Assembly (NCBI GenBank): GCA_003955985.1 | Contig: CP033784.1 | Location: 62,001 to 126,000 of the forward strand | Length of the DNA: 64,000 nucleotides | Direction of reading: 5' to 3' | DNA from: Corynebacterium jeikeium | GTDB taxonomy: Bacteria; Actinomycetota; Actinomycetes; Mycobacteriales; Mycobacteriaceae | Shown here: piece by piece, positions 1 to 7,542 of the stretch | How positions within the stretch are numbered: the first letter of the stretch is position 1 | How the letters are laid out: the number at the start of each line of letters is the position of its first letter | Notes under the pieces: generated by a model | Database searches by the model: none | Told to the model about the DNA's origin: nothing | The model's input: the letters and a program-made list of their open reading frames with translations, nothing else | Translations under genes and position numbers: made by a program

Positions 1-924
1 GTCTCCGCGTTCATCATTGGCACTTCAACCGCATTCTTCTTCCCCGCCTACACGGCGCTGGTGCCAGTCCTGGTGGACGGCGACGACTTAATGGCCGTCA
101 ACGGCCTCGAAGGCGCCGCCCGCCCGTTGGTCGGACAGGCAATTGCGCCCGCCGCCGTCGGAGCGGTCATCGGTGCCAGCATGCCCGCCGCGGGCGGGTA
201 CCTCATCGCCGGCGCGCTCGGACTCGCCCTGATCGCCGCCCTGCGGCTTCCTGCCCCTTGCTCAGCCGAGACCGACGCCGAAGCTCCGGCCACCTCTGCG
301 CTGCGGGACCTGCTCGACGGGTTCGGCTACGTCGCCCGCACGCGCTGGGTTCGCTCCAGCGTGCTGTTGGCGGCCGCCATGGGCCTGGCCGTGACCGGTC
401 CGCTGGAAGTTCTCCTGCCCGCGGTCATACGCTCGACCCATGACAACGGTCCGGCTGTGTACGGAGTCGTCCTCGGAGTTCTGGGCGTCGGCGGCCTGGT
501 GGGTTCCCTCGTCGCCGGCTCATGGCCCACCCCCTCACACTTCCTGCCCGTAATGGTCGGCGCATGGGTACTCGGCTGCCTTCCACTGGCCATCCCCGCA
601 CTCACCAACAATCCGTGGATCATCAGCGCCGGACTGGCGGTCTACGGTGCGTCGATCGGAGTCGGGATGGTCATCTGGGGCACGGTCCTGCAGGAACACG
701 TACCGCTGGAGATGCTCGGCCGAGTCGCCAGCCTCGACTTCTTCATCTCCATCGCCTTCATGCCACTGTCCATCGCACTCACCGGACTCCTCAGCCGACA
801 CATCGCCGCTGCCAGCTTGTTCATCGCCGCCGGACTCGTGCCGCTCGCCACGACGATCCTCCTTGCAGTCCTGGGGCAACTCCGAACGCCGCGGACGACG
901 CCCGTCGCAGCAGGTGAGGAGTGA
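1..924 (+). CDS. MFS efflux transporter, 5' end outside window
   Basis: The frame is open from base 1, so the gene starts upstream and only its last 307 residues are visible. They are strongly hydrophobic, with about eight membrane segments, and end in a C-terminal half like DHA3-type drug exporters; the GTVLQEHVP..MLGRVAS stretch is typical of that group. It is probably a proton-driven exporter in the inner membrane, substrate unknown. Its TGA stop overlaps the start of the following IS481-type transposase. The segment is visibly richer in G+C than the chromosomal genes that follow, suggesting joint transfer with the transposase. Whether the protein is complete at the 5' end cannot be judged here. 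Confidence 0.75.
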   Translation, partial: VSAFIIGTSTAFFFPAYTALVPVLVDGDDLMAVNGLEGAARPLVGQAIAPAAVGAVIGASMPAAGGYLIAGALGLALIAALRLPAPCSAETDAEAPATSALRDLLDGFGYVARTRWVRSSVLLAAAMGLAVTGPLEVLLPAVIRSTHDNGPAVYGVVLGVLGVGGLVGSLVAGSWPTPSHFLPVMVGAWVLGCLPLAIPALTNNPWIISAGLAVYGASIGVGMVIWGTVLQEHVPLEMLGRVASLDFFISIAFMPLSIALTGLLSRHIAAASLFIAAGLVPLATTILLAVLGQLRTPRTTPVAAGEE

Positions 925-1907
925 TGCACGCCAACGCCACCCTGACACCTCGCCACCGGCTCAAGGTGGCCCAGCTCGTCGTCGACGACGGTTGGCCCAT
1001 CAGCGAAGTCGCCGCCCGCTTCCAGGTCTCCTGGCCGACCGTGAAGAGGTGGGTCGACCGCTATCGCGCCGGCGAGTCGATGCAGGATCGCTCGTCCCGG
1101 CCGAAGACCTCACCGAACAAGACGGACAAGGCGACGACGAAGCGGTGCGTCAGCCTGCGGATACGGCTGCGTGAGGGCCCCGTGCAGCTCGCCGCCCGAC
1201 TCGGCATCGCGCCCTCGACCGTCCACCGCATCTTGGCCGGTGCCCGACTGAACCGGCTCTCCTACATGGACCGCGAGACTGGCGAACCGATCCGCCGGTA
1301 CGAACACCCCCACCCCGGCTCCCTGGTCCACGTGGACGTGAAGAAGCTCGGGAACATCCCCGACGGCGGCGGCTGGCGCTACGTCGGCCGCCGCCAGGGC
1401 GACCACAACCGAACGGCGACACCGGGTAAGCCGAAGAGCAAGTGGCACAACCCCAGGCTCGGGTACGCGTTCGTGCACACCGTCATTGACGACCACTCCC
1501 GCGTCGCGTACACCGAGGTCCACGACGACGAGACCGCCGTCACCGCGGTCGGGGTCCTGCATCGGGCTGTGGCGTGGTTTGCCGATCGCGGCGTCGCCGT
1601 GGAGCGGGTGCTGTCCGACAACGGTGGCGCCTATCGCTCGCACCTGTGGCGGGACACCTGCGAGGCCCTCTCGATCACCCCGAAGCGGACGCGTCCGTAC
1701 CGGCCGCAGACCAACGGCAAGGTAGAGCGCTTCCACCGGACCATGGCCGACGGGTGGGCCTACGCCCGCTGCTACACCAGCGAGCAAGAACGACGCGACG
1801 CCCTGCCGGATTGGCTGCACCAGTACAACCAGCACCGCCCGCACACGGCCTGCGACAACCAGCCGCCGTTCTCACGATTGATCAACGTCCCCGAGCAGTA
1901 CATCTAG
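921..1907 (+). CDS. IS481-family transposase
   Basis: A 327-328 residue DDE recombinase. An N-terminal helix-turn-helix (about residues 15-60: RLKVAQLVVDDGWPISEVAA, then WPTVKRWVDRYR) is followed by an rve-type catalytic core. The first Asp is in LVHVDVKKLG, the second in VLSDNGGAY and the Glu in NGKVERFHRT, as in IS481 elements. Length is normal for the family, with no frameshift, so it may be active. Start is GTG 921 or ATG 924; both overlap the stop of the upstream MFS gene. The gene ends 8 bp before the stop of the convergent coiled-coil gene. IS481-type elements occur beside resistance genes in corynebacteria, but no resistance function is shown here. Confidence 0.93.
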   Translation: MMHANATLTPRHRLKVAQLVVDDGWPISEVAARFQVSWPTVKRWVDRYRAGESMQDRSSRPKTSPNKTDKATTKRCVSLRIRLREGPVQLAARLGIAPSTVHRILAGARLNRLSYMDRETGEPIRRYEHPHPGSLVHVDVKKLGNIPDGGGWRYVGRRQGDHNRTATPGKPKSKWHNPRLGYAFVHTVIDDHSRVAYTEVHDDETAVTAVGVLHRAVAWFADRGVAVERVLSDNGGAYRSHLWRDTCEALSITPKRTRPYRPQTNGKVERFHRTMADGWAYARCYTSEQERRDALPDWLHQYNQHRPHTACDNQPPFSRLINVPEQYI

Positions 1908-1915
1908 CCGCCTAT
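921..1915 (+). mobile_element. IS481-family insertion sequence, ends unresolved
   Basis: The transposase gene fills almost the whole space between the MFS gene and the next chromosomal gene, so the right end must lie within a few bases of 1907-1915. I looked for terminal inverted repeats and found only a weak candidate (864-876 against 1889-1902, too many mismatches), so the boundaries given are those of the gene and the adjoining gap. No target-site duplication was seen. Confidence 0.45.
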
Positions 1916-2809
1916 TTACTTCTTGCGAGCCTGACCCGGCTTCGGAGCCGGCTTGGACGGCTTGGAAGAGATCTTCTTAGCGTCGTCAGCGTTCTTCTTC
2001 TCGGTCTTGACCTCGTCGACCTTGATTTGAGCCTGCTTGGAAGCCTCTGCGGCCTTCTCCTCAGTGGTCTCCTTGGCCTCAGCAGCCTTGTCCTTGGCCT
2101 CGTCGGCCTTGTCGGCTGCCTTGCCCTTTACCTCTTCAGCCTTTTCCTTAGCCTCGGAAGCCTTCTCTTCAACGGTCTCCTTGACCTCTGCGGCCTTCTC
2201 TTCGACCTTGTGCTTAACTTCCTGGGCCTTCTGCTGGTACGGAGCTGGGTCAACCGGGAGCTTGTCGTCCTTGCGCAGCTTCCAAACAATGACACCGACG
2301 ATTGCTGCAACAACAGCGAAGACCAGGGAAGCGGTTGCGATGCGACCGTTCTTGGCGCGCTGCTCTTCCTTACCGGTTACCTTGTCGATAGCCTTCTGGG
2401 TACGCACCTCGAGGTCCTTGCGAGCCTTCTTGGCCTTCTTTTCAGCCTTCTTAGCCTCGCAGCGAGCCTTGCAACGGGTCTTCTTGCCCTTGCGCTTAGC
2501 GTCCTTCTCGGCCTGCTTCGCAGCCTTCTTAGCCTGCTTCTTGGTCTCCTTGGACTTCGTCTCAACCTTGCCGGTCAGTTCTTCGGCCTGCTCAGCGAGC
2601 TGATCGCGGGCGTCGGAAACCTTTTCCTTAACGTCTTCCGCCCAATTGGTTGCTGCGTCCTTTGCTGCCTCGTTCTGTGCAGCTGCCACCTTCTTAGCCT
2701 CCTGCATCGTGTCGTAGAGCTCTGCAGCCTTCTTGTCCCGGTAATCCGAGTAGCTGTCGTAAGCGGACTTCAGTCCCTTGACAGCCAGCGAGATTGCGTT
2801 GGGGTTCAT
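1916..2809 (-). CDS. Lys/Ala/Glu-rich coiled-coil membrane protein
   Basis: A 297-residue protein, function unknown. It has an N-terminal 'NPNAISLAVKGLKSAYDSYSD' type segment, a long basic coiled coil (about residues 25-150) dominated by Lys, Ala and Glu, one membrane segment at about 157-177 (TASLVFAVVAAIVGVIVWKL), and a second, more acidic coiled coil of AxEKAxExK repeats to the C-terminus, ending in a basic tail. The repeats look histone H1-like, but the membrane segment argues for an envelope or cytoskeleton role. The start has a good Shine-Dalgarno (AAAGGAG, 2813-2819 region). The 3' end abuts the acquired IS481 segment. Confidence 0.8.
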   Translation of the reverse strand: MNPNAISLAVKGLKSAYDSYSDYRDKKAAELYDTMQEAKKVAAAQNEAAKDAATNWAEDVKEKVSDARDQLAEQAEELTGKVETKSKETKKQAKKAAKQAEKDAKRKGKKTRCKARCEAKKAEKKAKKARKDLEVRTQKAIDKVTGKEEQRAKNGRIATASLVFAVVAAIVGVIVWKLRKDDKLPVDPAPYQQKAQEVKHKVEEKAAEVKETVEEKASEAKEKAEEVKGKAADKADEAKDKAAEAKETTEEKAAEASKQAQIKVDEVKTEKKNADDAKKISSKPSKPAPKPGQARKK

Positions 2810-3083
2810 GACTCTCCTTTATTAGTGCGTCGCCAACAGGCATCGCCTTTAATTCTCAATCAATGATTAATACTGCTGCGGCGCCAGTGCCTCTGAGACC
2901 AAGATGCTTCTAAGTCCAAGAGCTAGGGCCCAGATAGGCCTAGCGCCGAAATATTTGCAGCAGGCTCACATTCCAGCTTAGGCACTATTTGGCCTCCATG
3001 GGGGTCAACGAAGAACTCTTTTCCTTATCTTGAGAAACGTTTTCGCTGGTTTCTGCCACGGAGAAACTCACCAGTAGGAGCAA
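2810..3083. other. Intergenic region upstream of ppiA
   Basis: Divergent intergenic stretch that must carry the promoters for the coiled-coil gene on the minus strand and for ppiA on the plus strand. No RNA gene, repeat or convincing promoter hexamer pair was recognised. Confidence 0.5.
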
Positions 3084-3113
3084 TTGGCCACCAAGGTCGG
3101 TATCCTAAGGAAT

Positions 3114-3650
3114 GTGACTATTAAGACTGCTACTGCAACTGTGCACACCAACCATGGCGATATCGTGATTGACCTGTTCGGCAACCACGCGCCGAATACC
3201 GTCGACAACTTCATCGGCCTGGCAGAAGGCACCAAGGAGTACAAGGGGCAGAACGCCTCTGGCACCGAGTCCGGCCCGTTCTACGATGAGGCCATCTTCC
3301 ACCGCATCATCGCTGGATTCATGATTCAGGGTGGTGACCCGCTGGGCACCGGCACCGGCGGCCCGGGCTACATGTTCGACGATGAGATCCACCCGGAGCT
3401 CCAGTTCGATCGTCCGTACCTGCTCGCTATGGCAAACGCCGGCAAGCGCGGCGGTCGTGGCACCAACGGTTCCCAGTTCTTCATCACCGTTGTTCCGACC
3501 CCGCACCTCAATGGCGCTCACACCATCTTCGGTGAGGTCGCTGATGACGCCTCGAAGAAGGTTGTCGACGAGATCGCTCGTGTGGCTACGGATCACTGGG
3601 ATCGCCCGCTGGAGCCGGTCGTGATTACCTCCATCGACATCGAGAAGTAA
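3114..3650 (+). CDS. ppiA: Peptidyl-prolyl cis-trans isomerase (cyclophilin)
   Basis: A cytoplasmic cyclophilin that catalyses prolyl bond isomerisation during protein folding. From the GTG at 3114 it is 178 residues and begins TIKTATATVHTNHGDIVI, aligning with the usual actinobacterial PpiA N-terminus. The active-site signature is present: FHRIIAGFMIQGGD, then NGSQFFIT and LNGAHTIFGEV. A longer in-frame start (TTG 3084) exists, with AGGAG close upstream; neither site has ideal spacing, and I prefer 3114 on family alignment. The gene is monocistronic with a strong terminator. In related genomes ppiA lies in the same neighbourhood as crgA, trpG and the pkn operon. Confidence 0.93.
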   Translation: MTIKTATATVHTNHGDIVIDLFGNHAPNTVDNFIGLAEGTKEYKGQNASGTESGPFYDEAIFHRIIAGFMIQGGDPLGTGTGGPGYMFDDEIHPELQFDRPYLLAMANAGKRGGRGTNGSQFFITVVPTPHLNGAHTIFGEVADDASKKVVDEIARVATDHWDRPLEPVVITSIDIEK

Positions 3651-3672
3651 TCCGCTAGCTTCTACGCTCTTT

Positions 3673-3703
3673 AACCCGTCCGGTTGTTCCGGGCGGGTTT
3701 TTT
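3673..3703 (+). terminator. Rho-independent terminator of ppiA
   Basis: An 11-bp G+C-rich stem (AACCCGTCCGG pairing with CCGGGCGGGTT, loop TTGTT) followed by a run of six T, 22 bases after the ppiA stop codon. Confidence 0.9.
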
Positions 3704-3784
3704 CATGCCCATTTTCGCTTTACGACGGCCCGTAACTTCAATGTTGTGTTTAGGGGTAGTGGGGGTAGTAGCACATCGTGTTAA

Positions 3785-4189
3785 TTCTCCACATGTCCAC
3801 AGCCCTGTGGACAAAATACTCCACTGTTCACCTAGGTGAACACGGGCCAAGAAGCACGTTACGGGTCCCAATTTTCACAAATTACAACAATTCACAGTTG
3901 TCCACAGACTTGTGCACATGTGTGGATAATTCCATTCTTGTAATTTACGAACCAGCGTTCGAAAGTGGTCGAACTCCGCAGAATATTGGAGTTACGCATA
4001 ACTTGACTTGCAACTATGTTACTTGTTCACAGAGTTATCCACAGGCTGTGGATACTGTGGACACAGGGGATAGAACCAAAGTTGTCATGCTTTACGGTTT
4101 CTGTCACGTAACCCGTGAGAAATTTGGGACGAAATCTCTCCACAGTTATCCACAAATTACATGATTGTTACACAGGTTTCTGTGGATAA
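3785..4189. other. DnaA-box cluster, candidate replication origin
   Basis: This gene-free stretch holds six perfect DnaA boxes of the form TT(A/G)TCCACA: 3806-3814 (-), 3898-3906 (+), 3921-3929 (-), 4035-4043 (+), 4146-4154 (+) and 4181-4189 (-). At least five one-mismatch copies also occur: 3785-3793, 3793-3801, 4023-4031, 4047-4055 and 4056-4064. The DNA is AT-richer than its surroundings (for example around 3868-3895 and 4155-4180), as expected near an unwinding element. In most actinobacteria oriC lies by dnaA, which is not in this window, so this is either the functional origin in this lineage or a DnaA-titrating site. Confidence 0.75.
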
Positions 4190-4290
4190 CTTTTTTGCGT
4201 GATCAGTAGGAGGGAAATCCTCATTCGCCGAAAAACGTGTGGGAAACGGGGGTATTGACGGGGGTGAATTGACCTGGGTTTTTAGGCATG

Positions 4291-4320
4291 AAAAAGGCGC
4301 ATCCAATAATGGATGCGCCT
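4291..4320 (-). terminator. Rho-independent terminator of crgA
   Basis: On the minus strand an AGGCGCATCC / GGATGCGCCT hairpin with loop ATTATT is followed directly by a T run, 26 bases past the crgA stop. It also shields the DnaA-box region from crgA transcription. Confidence 0.9.
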
Positions 4321-4345
4321 GAGGAGTGCGGTGTATTAGAGCTGA

Positions 4346-4615
4346 CTAACGCCAACCCATAGTCATCAGCAGACCAACAATGAAAAGACCAAAGCCGATG
4401 ACGTAGTTCCATGCGTTCAAAGTCACCATGAACGGAATATGCGGACCCGCGATGTAGTTGACCAGCAGCCAGCCCAAACCAATCAGCATGAACCCGAACA
4501 TCAGCACCTTGTACCACACCGGTGTCTGAGTGCTATTGATTTTGACCGGGGTACGGCTGACAGAGGAGCCACCGGATTGTGGTGAATTAGTGCTTTCAAT
4601 CTTTGCCTTAGGCAT
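4346..4615 (-). CDS. crgA: Cell division protein CrgA
   Basis: An 89-residue membrane protein with the CrgA layout: the MPKAKIE N-terminus, a polar Ser/Thr-rich cytoplasmic segment, the conserved [20 protein letters not shown] first membrane helix, a short loop with NYIAG and IPF, and a second helix ending GLLMTMGWR. CrgA is a small divisome protein that helps recruit septal peptidoglycan synthases (PbpA/FtsI) in actinobacteria. It sits in its conserved position near trpG and pknB and is transcribed away from trpG. Confidence 0.95.
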   Translation of the reverse strand: MPKAKIESTNSPQSGGSSVSRTPVKINSTQTPVWYKVLMFGFMLIGLGWLLVNYIAGPHIPFMVTLNAWNYVIGFGLFIVGLLMTMGWR

Positions 4616-4713
4616 AGCGCTTTAAACTCCTTAGGTTGTGGTCAGCAGGTTGCGATCAGCGCGGTATCTACACTCCCGCGGTATATGCATAATTGTAAAC
4701 TTTGCATCCGAAC

Positions 4714-4742
4714 TTACCAGTGAAGTTCGCAGGCAGTAGAAT
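4714..4742 (+). promoter_or_regulatory. Predicted trpG promoter
   Basis: TTACCA (4714-4719) and TAGAAT (4737-4742) with 17-bp spacing. The start site would fall almost on the ATG at 4751, so the transcript may be leaderless, which is common in corynebacteria and fits the lack of a clear Shine-Dalgarno there. Confidence 0.5.
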
Positions 4743-4750
4743 TCCCAGTT

Positions 4751-5422
4751 ATGCAGATTCTCGTCGTCGATAACTATGACAGCTTCGTATTCAATCTGGT
4801 CCAGTACATAGGCCAGCTCGGCGAAACGGTTACTGTCTGGCGCAATGATGATGCGCGTCTCCGCGATGTTGACGACGTCGTAAAGCAATTTGATGCAATC
4901 CTACTGTCGCCCGGTCCCGGTGAGCCGTCCAATGCGGGATGGACAGAGGACATTATTCGCGCGGTGAGCAGGCAGGACGAGCCGACACCGGTGTTGGGTG
5001 TGTGCTTGGGTCACCAGGCGATTGGTGAGGTCTTTGGTGCGCAGGTCGTGCGTGCCGACGAGCTGTTGCACGGCAAGACCTCCCCGGTCACTCATGACGG
5101 CACGGGTGTTCTGGCCGATGTGCCCAGTCCTTTTATTGCCACGCGCTACCACTCGTTGACGGTGGATCCGAAGACGTTGCCGGAGGAACTCATTGCCACG
5201 GCATTCACCGATTCGGGCATGCTGATGGCGATGCGCCACCGCGACCTGCCGATTCACGGCGTGCAGTACCACCCGGAGTCGGTACTCACCCAGTACGGGC
5301 ACCGCATGCTGGTCAATTGGCTGCGACTGGCCGGCGGCGAGTACACCGAGGAACTCCTGGCGGAGTTGGAAGAGCAGCAGGCGGTGTACCAGCGCGCCTT
5401 CTCAGACGTGCTGGCACACTAG
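4751..5422 (+). CDS. Glutamine amidotransferase (TrpG/PabA type)
   Basis: A 223-residue class I amidotransferase that hydrolyses glutamine and delivers ammonia to a chorismate-using synthase (anthranilate or aminodeoxychorismate synthase). The oxyanion motif LLSPGPGEPS, the nucleophile Cys in GVCLGHQAIG and the His-Glu pair in VQYHPESVLTQYG are all present. It starts MQILVVDNYDSFVFNLVQYIG, typical for the family, and length is normal. In this conserved actinobacterial locus it is usually called trpG or pabA, and the partner enzyme is elsewhere. It is convergent with pknB, with only 3 bp between the stops. Confidence 0.93.
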   Translation: MQILVVDNYDSFVFNLVQYIGQLGETVTVWRNDDARLRDVDDVVKQFDAILLSPGPGEPSNAGWTEDIIRAVSRQDEPTPVLGVCLGHQAIGEVFGAQVVRADELLHGKTSPVTHDGTGVLADVPSPFIATRYHSLTVDPKTLPEELIATAFTDSGMLMAMRHRDLPIHGVQYHPESVLTQYGHRMLVNWLRLAGGEYTEELLAELEEQQAVYQRAFSDVLAH

Positions 5423-5425
5423 CCG

Positions 5426-7489
5426 CTAGTTAGGCAGCAGATCCGGCAGCCTTATGGGAGGTTCCGGAGCAGGCCGTTCCTCTGAAGAGCTCTCCGGGGC
5501 GACCCCCAGCCGGTAGACGCGTAGGGTGACCTCGCCGTCCTTGTTGAGCTTGGATCCGGCCGACGGGTTGGCTTTCTCCACGTGGTCGACCTTGGACAGA
5601 TCCAGCGTGGTGACTTCCTCGGTGCGGATAGTTCCCTCGAAGCCGGCATCGGTGAGTGCCTTCTCCGCATCGCGGAGAGTCTGGCCCTCAACTCGTGGCA
5701 TCTTAATTTGGTTGCCGCGCGAAACGTGCAGCTCGACAGTCGTTCCGACGGTGAGCTCCGTGCCCTTCTGGGGAACCTCAACAACGGTTCCCTGTTCCTC
5801 AGTGGAGTCAACCTCCACCACCTCGACAACGAAACCAGCGGACTCGAGGGTCGTGCGGGCGGAATCCAACCTCTGACCAGTGACATCCGGAACAGTCTTG
5901 GTCTCGATACCGGAGGAGACAGTCAAAGTTACACGGGTTCCCTTCGACACCTGAGAACCGGCAGCTGGAGACTGCTCGATGACATTGCCGCGCGGAACGT
6001 CCTCACTCGGTTCCTCTTGCAGCTTCGGATTGACGACAAGCCCCGCCTCCTCGAGTAGGCGGCGAGCTTCCTCGGCCTGTTTGTCGCGTACATCCGGCAC
6101 ATTGGTCAACTCTGGGCCCGAAGATACGCGCAGCTTGATACGAGATCCCTGCGGCAACCCCGATCCGACGCCCGGTTCGGTGGCAATCACCGTGTCTCGG
6201 GGCACATCTGGGTTCGGCTCGTCGACGCGGTTGACCACGAAACCAGCCTGCTCGAGAACCTGCGTCGCCTCATTGACATTTAGGCCCTCGACCTGCGGAA
6301 TGGCAACGGTCTCGACCTCGGTGGACGAGTTGAAAAGCTGGTAGGCGCCGTAGCCGACACCGCCAAGAGCGACCAGCGCAGCAGCCGCCAGTGCGACAGT
6401 CTTTCCTGCGCCACCCTTCTTTTTCTCAGGCTCGTCAGTGTTAGCGATCTGAGCAGGGGCTTCCGGCTGGGCAGCTGCTTCTTTCGGTTCCGGAGCCGGA
6501 GCCGGAGCAGGGACAGCGGCCGGAGTTGCCTGCTGTGCAGGGGTCACCCGGGTCTCAGCATCCGATGGAGCTGCCGGAAGGAATTCGGTGGTCTTCGCGT
6601 CGTCGTCATGCGCGCCGTGGTGCGCCAGCGCCAACGGATCCTCGCCGCGTGCAAGACGACGCAAATCCTGGGCGAAGTCCTCTGCGGAGTCGTAGCGCTC
6701 CATCGGGTCCTTGGCCATCGCGGTCAACAACACCGCGTCGAGGGCCTGAGCCGTGTTCGGGTCGGTGTTGAGCTTCCCCGAAGGTCGCGGCGGCTGGTCC
6801 TGAACGTGCTGGTAAGCGACAGAAAGAGGGGTTTCACCGGTGAATGGCGGGGCGCCCGTGACGGCCTCGAAAAGTACGCAGCCGACAGCGTAAATATCGG
6901 AACGGGCATCGGCGGTCTTACCGCGCGCCTGCTCCGGCGAGAGGTATTGCGCGGTACCCAGCACCGCCGCAGTCTGCGTCATCGTGGTGGAATCACCGAG
7001 CGCGCGAGCGATGCCGAAGTCCATCACCTTCACCTTGCCGGTGTTGGTCAGCATGATGTTCGCTGGCTTGATGTCACGGTGAATAATGCCCGCATGGTGG
7101 GATGCCGTCAGCGCATCACACACCGATGCCATGATCGATGCGGCCTTCTTCGGGTCGAGCCGCCCCTCACGACGAACAAGATCACGCAGGGTCTCGCCCT
7201 GAATCAGCTCCATGACAATGAAAGGCACGCGCCCCATCGGGCTATCCGTCTCGCCGGTGTCGTACACCGACACGATCGACGGGTGATTCAGCAGCGCTGA
7301 GTTTTTCGCTTCACGACGGAACCTTGCGAGGAAGTTCTCATCCCTGGCAAGGTCGGCCCTCATCATCTTGACCGCGACAGAGCGACCGAGAACAGTATCT
7401 TCAGCGCGGTAGACATCGGACATGCCGCCAACGCCAATGAGCTCGCCGAGCCGATAACGGCCGGAGAGGAGATCGTCATTGCCAGACAT
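5426..7489 (-). CDS. pknB: Ser/Thr protein kinase PknB with PASTA domains
   Basis: A 687-residue transmembrane receptor kinase controlling cell wall synthesis and division. The kinase domain (about 10-275) has the Gly loop GVGGMSDVY, Lys41, catalytic HRDIKPAN (Asp139), DFG (Asp157) and an activation loop with several Thr (STTMTQTAAVLGTAQYLSPE) that are autophosphorylated in the family. A Pro/Ala-rich juxtamembrane region, one membrane helix (about 365-385) and four extracellular PASTA repeats follow; PASTA repeats bind muropeptides and lipid II. It is the last gene of the fhaB-pstP-rodA-pbpA-pknA-pknB run and follows pknA by 53 bp. Confidence 0.97.
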   Translation of the reverse strand: MSGNDDLLSGRYRLGELIGVGGMSDVYRAEDTVLGRSVAVKMMRADLARDENFLARFRREAKNSALLNHPSIVSVYDTGETDSPMGRVPFIVMELIQGETLRDLVRREGRLDPKKAASIMASVCDALTASHHAGIIHRDIKPANIMLTNTGKVKVMDFGIARALGDSTTMTQTAAVLGTAQYLSPEQARGKTADARSDIYAVGCVLFEAVTGAPPFTGETPLSVAYQHVQDQPPRPSGKLNTDPNTAQALDAVLLTAMAKDPMERYDSAEDFAQDLRRLARGEDPLALAHHGAHDDDAKTTEFLPAAPSDAETRVTPAQQATPAAVPAPAPAPEPKEAAAQPEAPAQIANTDEPEKKKGGAGKTVALAAAALVALGGVGYGAYQLFNSSTEVETVAIPQVEGLNVNEATQVLEQAGFVVNRVDEPNPDVPRDTVIATEPGVGSGLPQGSRIKLRVSSGPELTNVPDVRDKQAEEARRLLEEAGLVVNPKLQEEPSEDVPRGNVIEQSPAAGSQVSKGTRVTLTVSSGIETKTVPDVTGQRLDSARTTLESAGFVVEVVEVDSTEEQGTVVEVPQKGTELTVGTTVELHVSRGNQIKMPRVEGQTLRDAEKALTDAGFEGTIRTEEVTTLDLSKVDHVEKANPSAGSKLNKDGEVTLRVYRLGVAPESSSEERPAPEPPIRLPDLLPN

Positions 7490-7542
7490 TGTTCGTCAGT
7501 CCCTTCGGAAGGATTTCCACCAAAACATCTTGTACCTGAATA

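Noticed and set aside
864..876. Possible left inverted repeat of the IS481 element (against 1889-1902)
   Set aside because: Too many mismatches, and it would leave the transposase stop outside the element.
1327..1336. TCCACGTGGA palindrome as a parS site
   Set aside because: Only the CACGTG core fits; it lies inside the transposase gene and lacks the flanking parS bases.
1574..2866. 430-residue Leu-rich plus-strand frame
   Set aside because: Runs from inside the transposase through the antisense of the Lys/Ala/Glu-rich gene; its Leu repeats are the complement of Lys/Glu codons.
3778..4164. 128-residue frame inside the DnaA-box region
   Set aside because: No Shine-Dalgarno, no family resemblance, low-complexity composition; the stretch is explained by DnaA boxes.
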